Positions 51,854 to 60,554 of a DNA stretch of 64,000 nucleotides are shown piece after piece. The notes under the pieces were generated by a model. The model saw only the letters and a program-made list of their open reading frames with translations, made no database searches and was not told the DNA's origin. Numbering within the stretch: the first letter of the stretch is position 1; each line of letters opens with the position of its first letter. Position numbers and translations under genes: made by a program. Source of the stretch: Microbacterium ulmi. GTDB taxonomy: Bacteria; Actinomycetota; Actinomycetes; Actinomycetales; Microbacteriaceae. The stretch covers positions 2,252,146 to 2,316,145 of the forward strand of contig NZ_JAAOZF010000001.1 in assembly GCF_011759705.1 (NCBI RefSeq), given 5' to 3'.

Positions 51854-53139
51854 TGTCGACCCTGGCTCCCGAGGTCGCCCCCGACGGCACGATCCACCTC
51901 GCGACGGTCAAGACGCGGCACTGGAAGGTCGCGGTGACCCTCGGCATCGTGACGATCGGGCTGGGCCTGCTGTTCCTGCTCGTTCCGCGCAGCGGCACGA
52001 GCAGGTTCCGCCTGAGCGACGCGACCGCCGCGATCGGCCTCGGCGATGTCGAGGTCCCCACGGCGTCGACGTCGTGGATCGTGTGGGTGCTGCTCGTCCT
52101 GCTGACGGCGTGGGCGCTGTGGGATGCCTGGTCCTACCGGGCGACGGGCCTGTGGCTGCCGATCGTCTATGCGGTGCTGGCGATGTTCGCGTTCCTCACG
52201 TGGGCCGCGGCAGGCGGGCTCGTGCCCGTGCCGGGGCTGCTGTTCGGCGCCGTGTCGCTGTCCGTGCCCCTCGTCTTCGGCGCGATGGGCGGCGTCATCG
52301 GCGAGCGCGTCGGCGTCGTCAACGTCGCGATCGAAGGACAGCTCCTGCTCGGGGCGTTCACGGCCGTCATTCTGTCGAGCCTCACCGACAACCCGTTCGC
52401 CGGCCTCATCGGCGCCATGATCGGCGGCATGTTCGTCGCGTTCATCCTCGCGGCGTTCTCGATCAAGTACCTCGTCGACCAGGTCATCGTCGGTGTCGTG
52501 CTGAACGTGCTCGTGACGGGTCTGACGGGCTTCCTCTTCGGCGTCCTGCTCGCCCCCAACCAGTCGGCGCTCAACAACGCGACCCGCTTCACGCGCATCA
52601 AGATCCCCCTGCTGGGCGACATCCCGATCATCGGCCCCGTCCTGTTCAACCAGACGTTCATCGGATACCTCATGTACGTCACGGTCGCCGTCGTCGCGTG
52701 GGCGCTGTACCGCTCGCGCTGGGGCCTGCGGCTGCGGTCTGTGGGGGAGCACCCGCAGGCGGCAGACACGGTCGGGATCAAGGTCAACCCGACGCGGTTC
52801 TGGAACGTCCTGCTCGCGGGTGCCATCGCGGGGATCGGCGGTGCGTACTTCACGCTCGTCTCGGTGCCGCAGTTCACGAGGGAGATGACCGCGGGGCTCG
52901 GCTTCATCGCCCTCGCGGCCGTCATCTTCGGCCGGTGGGATCCCGTGCGCGCGGCGCTCGCGGCTCTCCTGTTCGGGTTCGCGACGAACCTGCAGAACCT
53001 CCTGACAGTGCTGAAGACCCCGATCCCGAGCGAGTTCATGCTCATGCTCCCGTACGTCGTCACGATCCTCGCGGTCGCGGGCTTCGCGGGGCAGATCCGC
53101 GGCCCCGCGGCGGCGGGGAAGCCGTACCTGAAGGGATGA
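51853..53139 (+). CDS. Nucleoside ABC importer permease 2
   Basis: A 428-residue membrane subunit of the NupC/YufQ type, partner of permease 1. ERVGVVNVAIEGQLLLGAF matches the NIGARGQ block of its partner, and LRLRSVGEHPQAADTVGIKV is the coupling loop. An extra N-terminal segment (about 1-110) with two added helices and a loop (SRFRLSDATAAIGLGD) precedes the conserved core. It starts with ATG 51853 in TGATG. Confidence 0.92.
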   Translation: MSTLAPEVAPDGTIHLATVKTRHWKVAVTLGIVTIGLGLLFLLVPRSGTSRFRLSDATAAIGLGDVEVPTASTSWIVWVLLVLLTAWALWDAWSYRATGLWLPIVYAVLAMFAFLTWAAAGGLVPVPGLLFGAVSLSVPLVFGAMGGVIGERVGVVNVAIEGQLLLGAFTAVILSSLTDNPFAGLIGAMIGGMFVAFILAAFSIKYLVDQVIVGVVLNVLVTGLTGFLFGVLLAPNQSALNNATRFTRIKIPLLGDIPIIGPVLFNQTFIGYLMYVTVAVVAWALYRSRWGLRLRSVGEHPQAADTVGIKVNPTRFWNVLLAGAIAGIGGAYFTLVSVPQFTREMTAGLGFIALAAVIFGRWDPVRAALAALLFGFATNLQNLLTVLKTPIPSEFMLMLPYVVTILAVAGFAGQIRGPAAAGKPYLKG

Positions 53140-53212
53140 CGATGCCGACGCGCCGCGGGACGCGCGCCGCGGCATCCGACCCCGCCGAACCGCACAGACG
53201 AAAGGGCCGCTC

Positions 53213-53614
53213 GTGACCGACATCGACTGGGACGAGCTGCGTGCCGTCGCGACCGAGGCGATGCATCGCGCCTACGCGCCGTACTCGCGGTTCAAGGTGG
53301 GGGCAGCGGCCCTCGTGTCGGACGGGCGCATCGTGCAGGGCTGCAACGTCGAGAACGCGTCGTACGGCGTGACGCTCTGCGCCGAGTGCGGACTCGTGTC
53401 CGACCTCGCGATGTCGGGCGGCGGGCAGCTCGTCGCGTTCGTGTGCGTCAACGGCAAGGGCGAGACGATCATGCCGTGCGGCCGCTGCCGCCAGCTGCTG
53501 TACGAGTTCGCCATCCCCGGCATGCTGCTCGAGACGGTGTCGGGCATCCGCACGATCGACGAGGTGCTGCCCGATGCCTTCGGCCCGCGGGATCTCGAGG
53601 AGGCGGCTCGATGA
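53213..53614 (+). CDS. cdd: Cytidine deaminase
   Basis: Deaminates cytidine and deoxycytidine to uridine forms. 133 residues, the short tetrameric class. Zinc ligands Cys56, Cys89 and Cys92 and proton-shuttle Glu58 are visible in TLCAECG and MPCGRCRQ. Cys59 replaces the Arg found in the CAER motif of the Bacillus enzyme, as in mycobacterial enzymes. GTG start at 53213. It overlaps deoA as ATGA and belongs to the import-salvage operon. Confidence 0.95.
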   Translation: MTDIDWDELRAVATEAMHRAYAPYSRFKVGAAALVSDGRIVQGCNVENASYGVTLCAECGLVSDLAMSGGGQLVAFVCVNGKGETIMPCGRCRQLLYEFAIPGMLLETVSGIRTIDEVLPDAFGPRDLEEAAR

Positions 53615-54918
53615 GCGACGACCAGGCGACCGGCATCGAGCCGTTCGACGCCGTGGACGTCATCCGCGCCAAGCGCGACGGCGGGGCCGTCGCCGAGGCC
53701 CCGCTGCGCTGGATGATCGACGCGTACACCCGCGGATACGTGACCGACTCGCAGATGGCCGCCTTCGCGATGGCCGTGCTCCTGAACGGCATGGAGCGCG
53801 ACGAGATCCGCGTCATGACCGACGCGATGATCGCGTCGGGGGAGCGGATGAGCTTCGCGGGGCTGGGCAAGCGCACCGTCGACAAGCACTCGACGGGTGG
53901 CGTGGGCGACAAGATCACGCTGCCGCTCGCCCCGCTCGTCGCAGCGTTCGGCGTCGCGGTGCCGCAGCTGTCGGGTCGCGGCCTCGGCCACACGGGCGGC
54001 ACGCTCGACAAGCTCGAGGCGATCCCCGGATGGCGCGCGGCGCTGTCCAACGACGAGATGTTCACCCAGCTGCGCGACGTCGGCGCCGTCATCTGCGCGG
54101 CGGGATCCGGGCTCGCGCCCGCAGACAAGAAGCTCTACGCCCTGCGCGATGTCACGGGGACGGTCGAGGCGATCCCGCTCATCGCCTCGAGCATCATGTC
54201 GAAGAAGATCGCGGAGGGCACGGACTCCCTCGTCCTCGACGTCAAGTTCGGCTCAGGCGCCTTCATGAAGGACGTCGACCTCGCCCGCGAGCTCGCGCGC
54301 ACGATGGTCGCGCTCGGCACGGACTCCGGCGTCTCGACGACGGCGCTGCTCACGAACATGAGCACGCCCCTCGGGCTCGCGATCGGCAACGCGAATGAGG
54401 TGCGCGAGGCCGTCGAGGTGCTCGCGGGAGGAGGCCCGGCCGACATCGTCGAGCTCACGGTCGCGCTCGCCCGCGAGATGCTGACGCTCGCCGGACAGCC
54501 CGACGCCGACGTCGACGCGGCACTCCGGGACGGCAGGGCGATGGACGTGTGGCGCGCCATGGTGCGGGCGCAGGACGGGGATCCGGATGCGCCCCTCCCC
54601 AAGCCGCGAGAGACCCACACTGTCTTCGCCGACGCGGCGGGAATCGTCACGCGCATGGATGCGCTTCCCTTCGGCGTCGCCGCCTGGCGGCTCGGAGCGG
54701 GGCGTGCGCGCCCGCAGGATCCCGTCGTCCATTCGGCGGGCGTCGACCTCCACGCCAAGCCGGGCGATAGGGTTGCGGTTGGTCAGCCGCTGTTCACCTT
54801 GTCGGCGGAGGATGGGTCACGGTTCGCCCGCGCGATCGAGGCCCTCGAGGGCGCATGGGAGATCGGGGCGGAGGCCCCGGCATCCGTCCCCCTCGTGCTC
54901 GAGCGCATCACGGCCTGA
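53611..54918 (+). CDS. deoA: Thymidine/pyrimidine-nucleoside phosphorylase
   Basis: Phosphorolyses thymidine or uridine to base and (deoxy)ribose-1-phosphate. 435 residues. The phosphate-binding signature is KHSTGGVGDK, followed by SGRGLGHTGGTLDKLEAIPG and KKIAEGTDSLVLDVKFGSGAFM. The C-terminal alpha/beta domain is present. Start ATG overlaps the cdd stop. Whether uridine is also used (Pdp-like) is not decided by these motifs. Confidence 0.94.
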   Translation: MSDDQATGIEPFDAVDVIRAKRDGGAVAEAPLRWMIDAYTRGYVTDSQMAAFAMAVLLNGMERDEIRVMTDAMIASGERMSFAGLGKRTVDKHSTGGVGDKITLPLAPLVAAFGVAVPQLSGRGLGHTGGTLDKLEAIPGWRAALSNDEMFTQLRDVGAVICAAGSGLAPADKKLYALRDVTGTVEAIPLIASSIMSKKIAEGTDSLVLDVKFGSGAFMKDVDLARELARTMVALGTDSGVSTTALLTNMSTPLGLAIGNANEVREAVEVLAGGGPADIVELTVALAREMLTLAGQPDADVDAALRDGRAMDVWRAMVRAQDGDPDAPLPKPRETHTVFADAAGIVTRMDALPFGVAAWRLGAGRARPQDPVVHSAGVDLHAKPGDRVAVGQPLFTLSAEDGSRFARAIEALEGAWEIGAEAPASVPLVLERITA

Positions 54919-54973
54919 GCAGGCCCCCACGACCGCACGCCATCACGACCTCTCGACCTCGAGGAGCCCCGAC

Positions 54974-56089
54974 ATGCCCATCGATCAGCACGGCGACGCG
55001 GTCGTCCAGGGAGTCTCGATCCGGAGCCTGCCGAAAGTCTCGCTCCACGACCACCTCGACGGCGGCGTGCGGCCCGCGACGATCATCGAGCTCGCGGACC
55101 GTATCGGCCTCGAGGTGCCCTCGACGGACGCGGACGACCTCGCCGACTGGTTCGCCGAGAAGAGCGACTCGGGCTCGCTCGTCGAGTACCTCAAGACGTT
55201 CGACCTCACGACGGCAGTCATGCAGACCGCCGACGGACTGCGTCGCGTCGCACGCGAGTTCGTCGAGGATCTCGCGGCAGACGGCGTGATCTACGGCGAG
55301 GTCCGCTGGGCCCCCGAGCAGCACGTGACGGCCGGCCTCTCGCTGGAGGAGGCGGTCGAGGCCGTGCAGGAGGGCATCGAGGAGGGCGAGGACGCCGCGG
55401 AGCGTTCGGGCCGCGACATCCGCGTCGGTCAGCTCATCACCGCGATGCGTCACACCGACCGGTCGCTCGAGATCGCACGCCTCGCCGTCGCGTTCCGCAA
55501 CAACGGCGCCGTCGGCTTCGACATCGCCGGGCCCGAGGAGGGGTTCCCGCCGTCGAACCACCGCGCGGCGTTCGACTACCTCGCGTCGGAGTTCTTCCCC
55601 ACGACGGTGCACGCGGGCGAAGCGGCCGGCCTCGACTCGATCCGTTCGGCGCTCATCGACGGGCGCGCGCTGCGCCTGGGGCACGGCGTGCGGATCGCAG
55701 AGGATCTCGACGTCGTCTCGCGCTCGGGCGAGGAGGTGCTCGTGCAGTTCGGCGACCTCGCGCGGTGGGTGCGCGACCGTGAGATCCCGCTCGAGCTCTC
55801 GCCGTCGTCGAACCTGCAGACGGGCGCGATCGAGCGATGGGGGACGACGCTCGAAGACCACCCGTTCGACCTGCTCTATCAGCTCGGCTTCTCTGTCACG
55901 GTCAACGTCGACAACCGCACGATGAGCCGCACCTCGCTCACCCGCGAGCTGGCCCTCCTCGCCGAGACGTTCGAGTACGACCTCGACGACCTCGAGGCGT
56001 TCCAGCTCAACGCCGCGGCGGGCGCGTTCCTGCCGATCGAGGAGCGCGAAGAGCTCATCGAGCTCATCGCCGACGGCTTCGAGCGGTAG
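54974..56089 (+). CDS. add: Adenosine deaminase
   Basis: Converts adenosine to inosine. 371 residues, amidohydrolase fold. Zinc ligands His25 and His27 are in SLHDHLDGG; further catalytic blocks are TTVHAGEAAG (His, Glu), RLGHGVRI and the late SVTVNVDNRTMSRTSL holding the metal Asp. GAGGAG precedes the ATG. Last salvage gene of the nucleoside cluster, 55 bp after deoA. Confidence 0.94.
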   Translation: MPIDQHGDAVVQGVSIRSLPKVSLHDHLDGGVRPATIIELADRIGLEVPSTDADDLADWFAEKSDSGSLVEYLKTFDLTTAVMQTADGLRRVAREFVEDLAADGVIYGEVRWAPEQHVTAGLSLEEAVEAVQEGIEEGEDAAERSGRDIRVGQLITAMRHTDRSLEIARLAVAFRNNGAVGFDIAGPEEGFPPSNHRAAFDYLASEFFPTTVHAGEAAGLDSIRSALIDGRALRLGHGVRIAEDLDVVSRSGEEVLVQFGDLARWVRDREIPLELSPSSNLQTGAIERWGTTLEDHPFDLLYQLGFSVTVNVDNRTMSRTSLTRELALLAETFEYDLDDLEAFQLNAAAGAFLPIEEREELIELIADGFER

Positions 56090-56124
56090 GCCGCCCCTGC
56101 GCGGCGCCGCGCCGGGCCGGGCCG

Positions 56125-56207
56125 GCAGAACTCCACGGATCGCTCGCGATCAGCGCCGCGATCGGCGCCGGTCACCCGCGGGTCGGGTCGATCGTGTGGA
56201 GTTCTGC
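56125..56207. repeat. Paired inverted repeat A (GCAGAACTCCAC arms)
   Basis: GCAGAACTCCAC at 56125-56136 and its reverse complement at 56196-56207. The right arm lies inside the last codons of the DUF559-type gene and encodes part of its C-terminus (PQNST). A second pair with the same arms and nearly the same spacing is at 57166-57247. Confidence 0.85.
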
Positions 56208-57043
56208 GGCGTGCCATGCGAGAGAACCGACTTCATGGTCTCCAGAACACGCTCCGTGCGGTACAGAATGTCCTCGGCGATGGGGCGCACAGTCGTATAG
56301 CCGAGTGCCGCGGCAGCAAGATCCCGAGCGCGGTCGCGCTTCTGCGCATCCCACCCTTTGTGGTAGGCCCTGCTGTCGCACTCGACGATGAGCCAGCCGT
56401 TCACGACGAAGTCCACACGACCGACCCCCGGGATCCGCACCTGCAGCTCGACGTCCGCGCCGAGACCGCGCAGGATCAGCCGCATGAGGCTCTCCGCCCC
56501 CGACTCGCTGCGTCTGTCGAGCAGCGGGCGCAGCGCGCGATAGCGGCGCGGCAGCATCGCGAAGACCGCGGCCAGGCCGTCCTCGTCGACGAGCCCGAGG
56601 TGCCACGCGCTGTCGAGGGTCGCCACGGCATCGCGGGCGCCCTGGCAGCGGCTCGCCTGCGCGAGCGCTTCGACCACCGTCGTGGACAAGTGCTCGCGCG
56701 ACCGACCCGTCGGACGCCAGTGGGCGACGACCCCGTTGGGTCGCGGAGGCAGCCGAGCCGTCGCGGGGGTGAACTGCAGATGCGGCCCGGAGGTCTCGCG
56801 GACGAAGACGCCGAGGGTGCTCAACAGGGACACGCAGTCGAGGCGCCCGCCGAGCAGGCCCGCCCGCACGAGCTCCGGGTGCATGTCGGAGCGGACATAC
56901 CGGCCGTTCCGCAGGCGGACGAGCCTGCCTGCGGAGACGAGCCTGGTCACCTGATGGCGCGTGAGCCCGAGCCTTCTCAGGTCGTCGGGGCTGAGAAAGG
57001 CCGCGGGGAGGATCTGCGACGCGAAGCGAGTGGAGTCGTCCAT
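56150..57043 (-). CDS. DUF559/Vsr-like nuclease-fold protein with AbiEi-type N-terminus
   Basis: A 297-residue protein. The N-terminal winged-helix part (about 10-60: LSPDDLRRLGLTRHQVTRLV, LVRLRNGRYVR) resembles the AbiEi antitoxin DNA-binding domain. The C-terminal part (about 200-285) has the PD-(D/E)xK-like DUF559 pattern: RVDFVVNGWLIVECDSRAYH (Asp, Glu-x-Asp) then a Lys/Arg-rich RDRARDLAAAALGYTTVRP. No partner toxin gene is adjacent. The ATG at 57043 is chosen over an upstream frame that runs into the flanking repeat area. The gene sits between two copies of a paired inverted repeat. Confidence 0.78.
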   Translation of the reverse strand: MDDSTRFASQILPAAFLSPDDLRRLGLTRHQVTRLVSAGRLVRLRNGRYVRSDMHPELVRAGLLGGRLDCVSLLSTLGVFVRETSGPHLQFTPATARLPPRPNGVVAHWRPTGRSREHLSTTVVEALAQASRCQGARDAVATLDSAWHLGLVDEDGLAAVFAMLPRRYRALRPLLDRRSESGAESLMRLILRGLGADVELQVRIPGVGRVDFVVNGWLIVECDSRAYHKGWDAQKRDRARDLAAAALGYTTVRPIAEDILYRTERVLETMKSVLSHGTPQNSTRSTRPAGDRRRSRR

Positions 57044-57165
57044 CCCCTCACCCAAAGCGCGGCCGACGGCGCCTTCGCACTCGCCCGGCCGGGATGTGGA
57101 TGCGGCAAGCTCCGAGGGGAGGAGGGGAGGAGCAGGCACCGCGGTGCCCGCGCTCTGCTCGGTCT

Positions 57166-57247
57166 GCAGAACTCCACGGAGATGGCGCTACACGCCGCGG
57201 ACACGCCGGGCGGAGCGCGTGTCGAGCGCAGAGATGTGGAGTTCTGC
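57166..57247. repeat. Paired inverted repeat B (GCAGAACTCCAC arms)
   Basis: GCAGAACTCCAC at 57166-57177 and its reverse complement at 57236-57247, upstream of the DUF559-type gene. Inside, GCGC and ACACGC pair imperfectly with GCGTGT and GCGC, so the whole 82 bp can fold into one long hairpin. Confidence 0.85.
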
Positions 57248-57283
57248 CGACGTCGCTGCAACGCCCCCCGGGGCGCCCGGGGG

Positions 57284-58438
57284 TCAGCGTGCGAGCTCGG
57301 CCTGCCGCTCCTCGACGATCGCCTGCACCCGGGGGAACAGCGGATGCTCCGGCTCGAGACCCGTGACGGATGCCGTGAAGGCCGCGGCATCCTGCTCCCG
57401 CAGCTGCGCCTGCAGCTGCACCGCCTGTTCGTCCTCGGCGTCCTCGAACGCGAGCGCGGCTCCCATCGCGGCGACGAGTGCATCGACGGAGAGCCCGCGC
57501 TCGGCCGCCTCGGCCGCGGGGCCGACGAACCGCTCGTGGCGGGACAGCTTGCGCAGCGGCTGGCGTCCGACGCGCCACACCGTGTCGGGGAGCGCCGGGT
57601 TGCGGAAGCGGCCGAGGATCGTCGCGCGGTAGCCCGCGAGCTCACCCGGGTCGAGGCCGTGCTTGGCCGCGAGCAGCGCGGAGGTCTCTTCGAGGGTCGC
57701 GGCGACCCCGGCGGCGATCGTGGGGTCGGCGAGGGCATCCGAGATGCGCTCGATCCCCGCGCGTGCGCCGAAGTAGGCCGTCGTGGCGTGCCCCGTGTTG
57801 ACGGTGAAGAGCTTGCGCTCGATGTACGGCGCGAGGTCGTCGACGAAGTGCGCGCCGGGGATGATCGGCGGGTCGTCGCCGAACGGCGGCCGCTCGATCG
57901 CCCACTCGAAGAACGGCTCGACCGTGACGTCGACGCCCGCGCCCTCGGGCTGCCCCGGCACGATGCGGTCGACCGCGGTGTTGGCGAAGACGGCGCGGGA
58001 CGACAGCGCATCCCACGCGTCGCCCGCGAGCGCCGTGATCTCGTCCCGCAGGATGTCGGTCGCGTTGATGGCGTTCTCGCACGCCATGATCTGCAGCGGG
58101 GGAGAGGACGGGTCGCGCAGCGCGAGCGCCGCGACGACCGGCGGTGCGACGAACTTCAGGATCGTCGGGCCGACGGCCGTCGTGACGACGTTGGCGCCGG
58201 CGATCTCGTCGATGAGCTCGTCGGGGTGCTCCGCGCTGTTGATGGCGCGGAAGCCCGTCACGACGGTGTCGCCCCCGCCGTCGCCGACCGCGTGCACCGT
58301 GTAGGAGGAGGCGCCGTTGATCGCGTCGACGAGCGGGGCCGCGACATCGGAGAACACGAGCTCGTAGCCCCCCTCGTGCAGGAGGAGCCCGACGAATCCG
58401 CGCCCGATGTTGCCGGCGCCGAAGTGGACGGCCTTCAT
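57284..58438 (-). CDS. mtlD: Mannitol-1-phosphate 5-dehydrogenase
   Basis: Oxidises mannitol-1-phosphate to fructose-6-phosphate with NAD. 384 residues, polyol-specific long-chain dehydrogenase. The NAD loop is AVHFGAGNIGRGFVG; MACENAINATDILRD and the catalytic LFTVNTGHATTAYFG are intact. ATG 58438 overlaps the EIIA stop (ATGA). Last gene of the mannitol operon. Confidence 0.96.
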   Translation of the reverse strand: MKAVHFGAGNIGRGFVGLLLHEGGYELVFSDVAAPLVDAINGASSYTVHAVGDGGGDTVVTGFRAINSAEHPDELIDEIAGANVVTTAVGPTILKFVAPPVVAALALRDPSSPPLQIMACENAINATDILRDEITALAGDAWDALSSRAVFANTAVDRIVPGQPEGAGVDVTVEPFFEWAIERPPFGDDPPIIPGAHFVDDLAPYIERKLFTVNTGHATTAYFGARAGIERISDALADPTIAAGVAATLEETSALLAAKHGLDPGELAGYRATILGRFRNPALPDTVWRVGRQPLRKLSRHERFVGPAAEAAERGLSVDALVAAMGAALAFEDAEDEQAVQLQAQLREQDAAAFTASVTGLEPEHPLFPRVQAIVEERQAELAR

Positions 58439-58875
58439 GAGTCGTTGACGGTCGACAGGATGGTGAACAGCTCCTCCGGCGACTGCGCCGACTTGAGCGT
58501 CGCGACCTCGTCCTCGTCCGAGAACAGCAGCGCGATCTGCGACAGGATCTCGAGGTGCTCGTCGCCCTTGCCCGCGATGCCGATGACGAAGGTCACGGGA
58601 TTTCCGTCCCAGTCGACTCCGCCGTCGTACCGCACGACCGAGAGCGCCGACGAGAGGATCGTCTCCTTCGTCTCGTTCGTGCCGTGCGGGATCGCGAGCT
58701 CATTGCCCATGTAGGTCGAGACCGTCTGCTCGCGCTGCTGCATCGCGTCGAAGTAGGCGCTCGTGACGGCGCCGGCCGCCTCGAGGATGTCGGCTGCCTC
58801 CTTCATCGCGTCTTCGCGGCTGACGCTGCCGGGGTGGATGCGCACCTGACCGATCTGGAGGACCTCGCGTGCCAT
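58435..58875 (-). CDS. mtlF: PTS mannitol EIIA component
   Basis: A 146-residue phosphoryl carrier of the mannitol/fructose EIIA family. The active site is His64 in NELAIPHGTNE, phosphorylated by HPr and passing phosphate to the EIIB part of the next protein. In E. coli this domain is fused to MtlA; here it is separate. ATG 58875. It lies 119 bp downstream of the EIICB gene and overlaps mtlD. Confidence 0.95.
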   Translation of the reverse strand: MAREVLQIGQVRIHPGSVSREDAMKEAADILEAAGAVTSAYFDAMQQREQTVSTYMGNELAIPHGTNETKETILSSALSVVRYDGGVDWDGNPVTFVIGIAGKGDEHLEILSQIALLFSDEDEVATLKSAQSPEELFTILSTVNDS

Positions 58876-58994
58876 GTTCTGCGCCTTTCTCTTGTCAACG
58901 GATGCCGGTGCCTGCGCCGGCTCGTGGAGCCGTCCGGCCGAGGCCACAGGGCCGGGGGCATCTCGCCGGCCCGGCCCTGCAGCGGTATGAGGGG

Positions 58995-60554
58995 CTACGC
59001 GCCGCCGTGATGCTGCTCGCGCACCAGGTCGACCACTTCGTCGTACTTCGGCGAGTTCATGAAGTTGTCGACCGACACGTGGATCGCGTTCGGCGCCTGT
59101 CCTCGCGCGCGGTCCGTCAGCTGGTTCTGCGTGATGATCAGGTCGGCCGTGGCATCCAGGTTCGCGATCGCCTTGTTGACGACCGTCACGCCTTCGATGC
59201 CCGCCTTCTTGATCTTGTTGCGCAGGACGCTGGCCCCCATCGCCGACGAGCCCATGCCCGCGTCGCACGCGAACACGATGTTGTTCACCTGCTTGCCGGT
59301 GAGGACGGATGCCGCTCCCACCCCCGCGGCTGCGACGTCGTCGACCGACTCAGAGCGGAGCCCCGCCAGTGCGGCGGACGACTTCCCCTTGTTGGCCTCC
59401 GTCTGGCTCACCGCGGACTCGAACGTGTCGAGACCGGCCTCCTCCGCCGCGAGGTCGCGCTTGCGCGAGGCCCGCAGGATGATCGACGCGATGACGAAGG
59501 TGACGGCGGCCGACAGGACGACGGACAGGATGACGGCGACGTAGCTGTCTCTCGCCGTCTGGAAGAGCACCGCGAAGATGCTGCCCGGAGCCGCCGGGGC
59601 GACCAGCCCGCCGCCCAGGAGCATGTTCGTCGTGACACCGGTCATGCCGCCCGCGATGAGCGCGAGGATCAGGATCGGCTTCATGAGCGCGTACGGGAAG
59701 TACACCTCGTGGATGCCGCCGAGGAACTGGATGACGGCGGCGCCGGGTGCCGACGCTCGCGCTGCGCCGATGCCGAAGATCGTGAAGGCGAGGAGCAGCC
59801 CGACGCCGGGGCCGGGGTTGGCCTCGAGGAGGAACAGGATCGACTTGCCCTCCTCCGCCGCCTGCTGCGTCCCGAGGGGCGTGAGCACCCCGTGGTTGAT
59901 CGCGTTGTTCAGGAAGAACACCTTCGCCGGCTCGATCAGGATGCTCGTGAGCGGGAGCAGGTTCGTCTCGACGAGCCACTTCACGGCGTTGCCGAGCACG
60001 GTCATGATGCCGTTGACGAGCCATGCGACGGGGTAGAACCCCACGACGACCATCACGAAGCCCCAGATGCCGGCCGAGAACATGTTGACGAGCATCTCGA
60101 AGCCGGCCTTGATCCTGCCGTCCCAGAGACGGTCGAGCCACTTCATCGTGTAGGCCGCGAGCGGACCCATGATCATCGCGCCGATGAACATGTGGATCTG
60201 GCCGAGCTGGTTGTCGGCGGGCTGCGTCTCGTTGAACTGCGCGATCAGCAGATCGGAGCCGGCGATCGCACCGAGGACCGCGATCGCGCCGACGACCCCG
60301 CCCCGGACCCCGTAGACCATGTGTCCCGCCGTGTAGGCGATGAGGATCGGCAGGAGGTAATGGATCATCGGGCCGACGAGCGTCGCGAGATCCGCGTTCG
60401 GGGTCCACCCCACGGGGATGAAGAACGCGGTGATGATGCCCCACGCGATGAGCGCGGGGATGTTCGGCATGATCATGCCGGAGAGGAACGTGCCGAATCG
60501 CTGCACCGCGACTCGTGTGCCACGTCCCTGCGTGGGTGTCGACGCCGTTGTCAT
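58995..60554 (-). CDS. mtlA: PTS mannitol EIICB component
   Basis: A 519-residue mannitol permease. Membrane EIIC spans about 15-375 (MIMPNIPALIAWGIITAFF, FFLNNAINHGVLTPLG, FLGGIHEVYFPYALMKP with the GIHE motif). The cytoplasmic EIIB domain (about 420-519) has phosphorylated Cys430 in VFACDAGMGSSAMG. A linker of about 45 residues joins them. ATG 60554 overlaps the EI stop. It imports mannitol as mannitol-1-phosphate for MtlD. Confidence 0.96.
   Translation of the reverse strand: MTTASTPTQGRGTRVAVQRFGTFLSGMIMPNIPALIAWGIITAFFIPVGWTPNADLATLVGPMIHYLLPILIAYTAGHMVYGVRGGVVGAIAVLGAIAGSDLLIAQFNETQPADNQLGQIHMFIGAMIMGPLAAYTMKWLDRLWDGRIKAGFEMLVNMFSAGIWGFVMVVVGFYPVAWLVNGIMTVLGNAVKWLVETNLLPLTSILIEPAKVFFLNNAINHGVLTPLGTQQAAEEGKSILFLLEANPGPGVGLLLAFTIFGIGAARASAPGAAVIQFLGGIHEVYFPYALMKPILILALIAGGMTGVTTNMLLGGGLVAPAAPGSIFAVLFQTARDSYVAVILSVVLSAAVTFVIASIILRASRKRDLAAEEAGLDTFESAVSQTEANKGKSSAALAGLRSESVDDVAAAGVGAASVLTGKQVNNIVFACDAGMGSSAMGASVLRNKIKKAGIEGVTVVNKAIANLDATADLIITQNQLTDRARGQAPNAIHVSVDNFMNSPKYDEVVDLVREQHHGGA

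Noticed and set aside
56150..57043. Complete AbiE-type toxin-antitoxin system
   Set aside because: Only the antitoxin-like DNA-binding part is present, fused to a nuclease fold. No AbiEii nucleotidyltransferase gene lies on either side.
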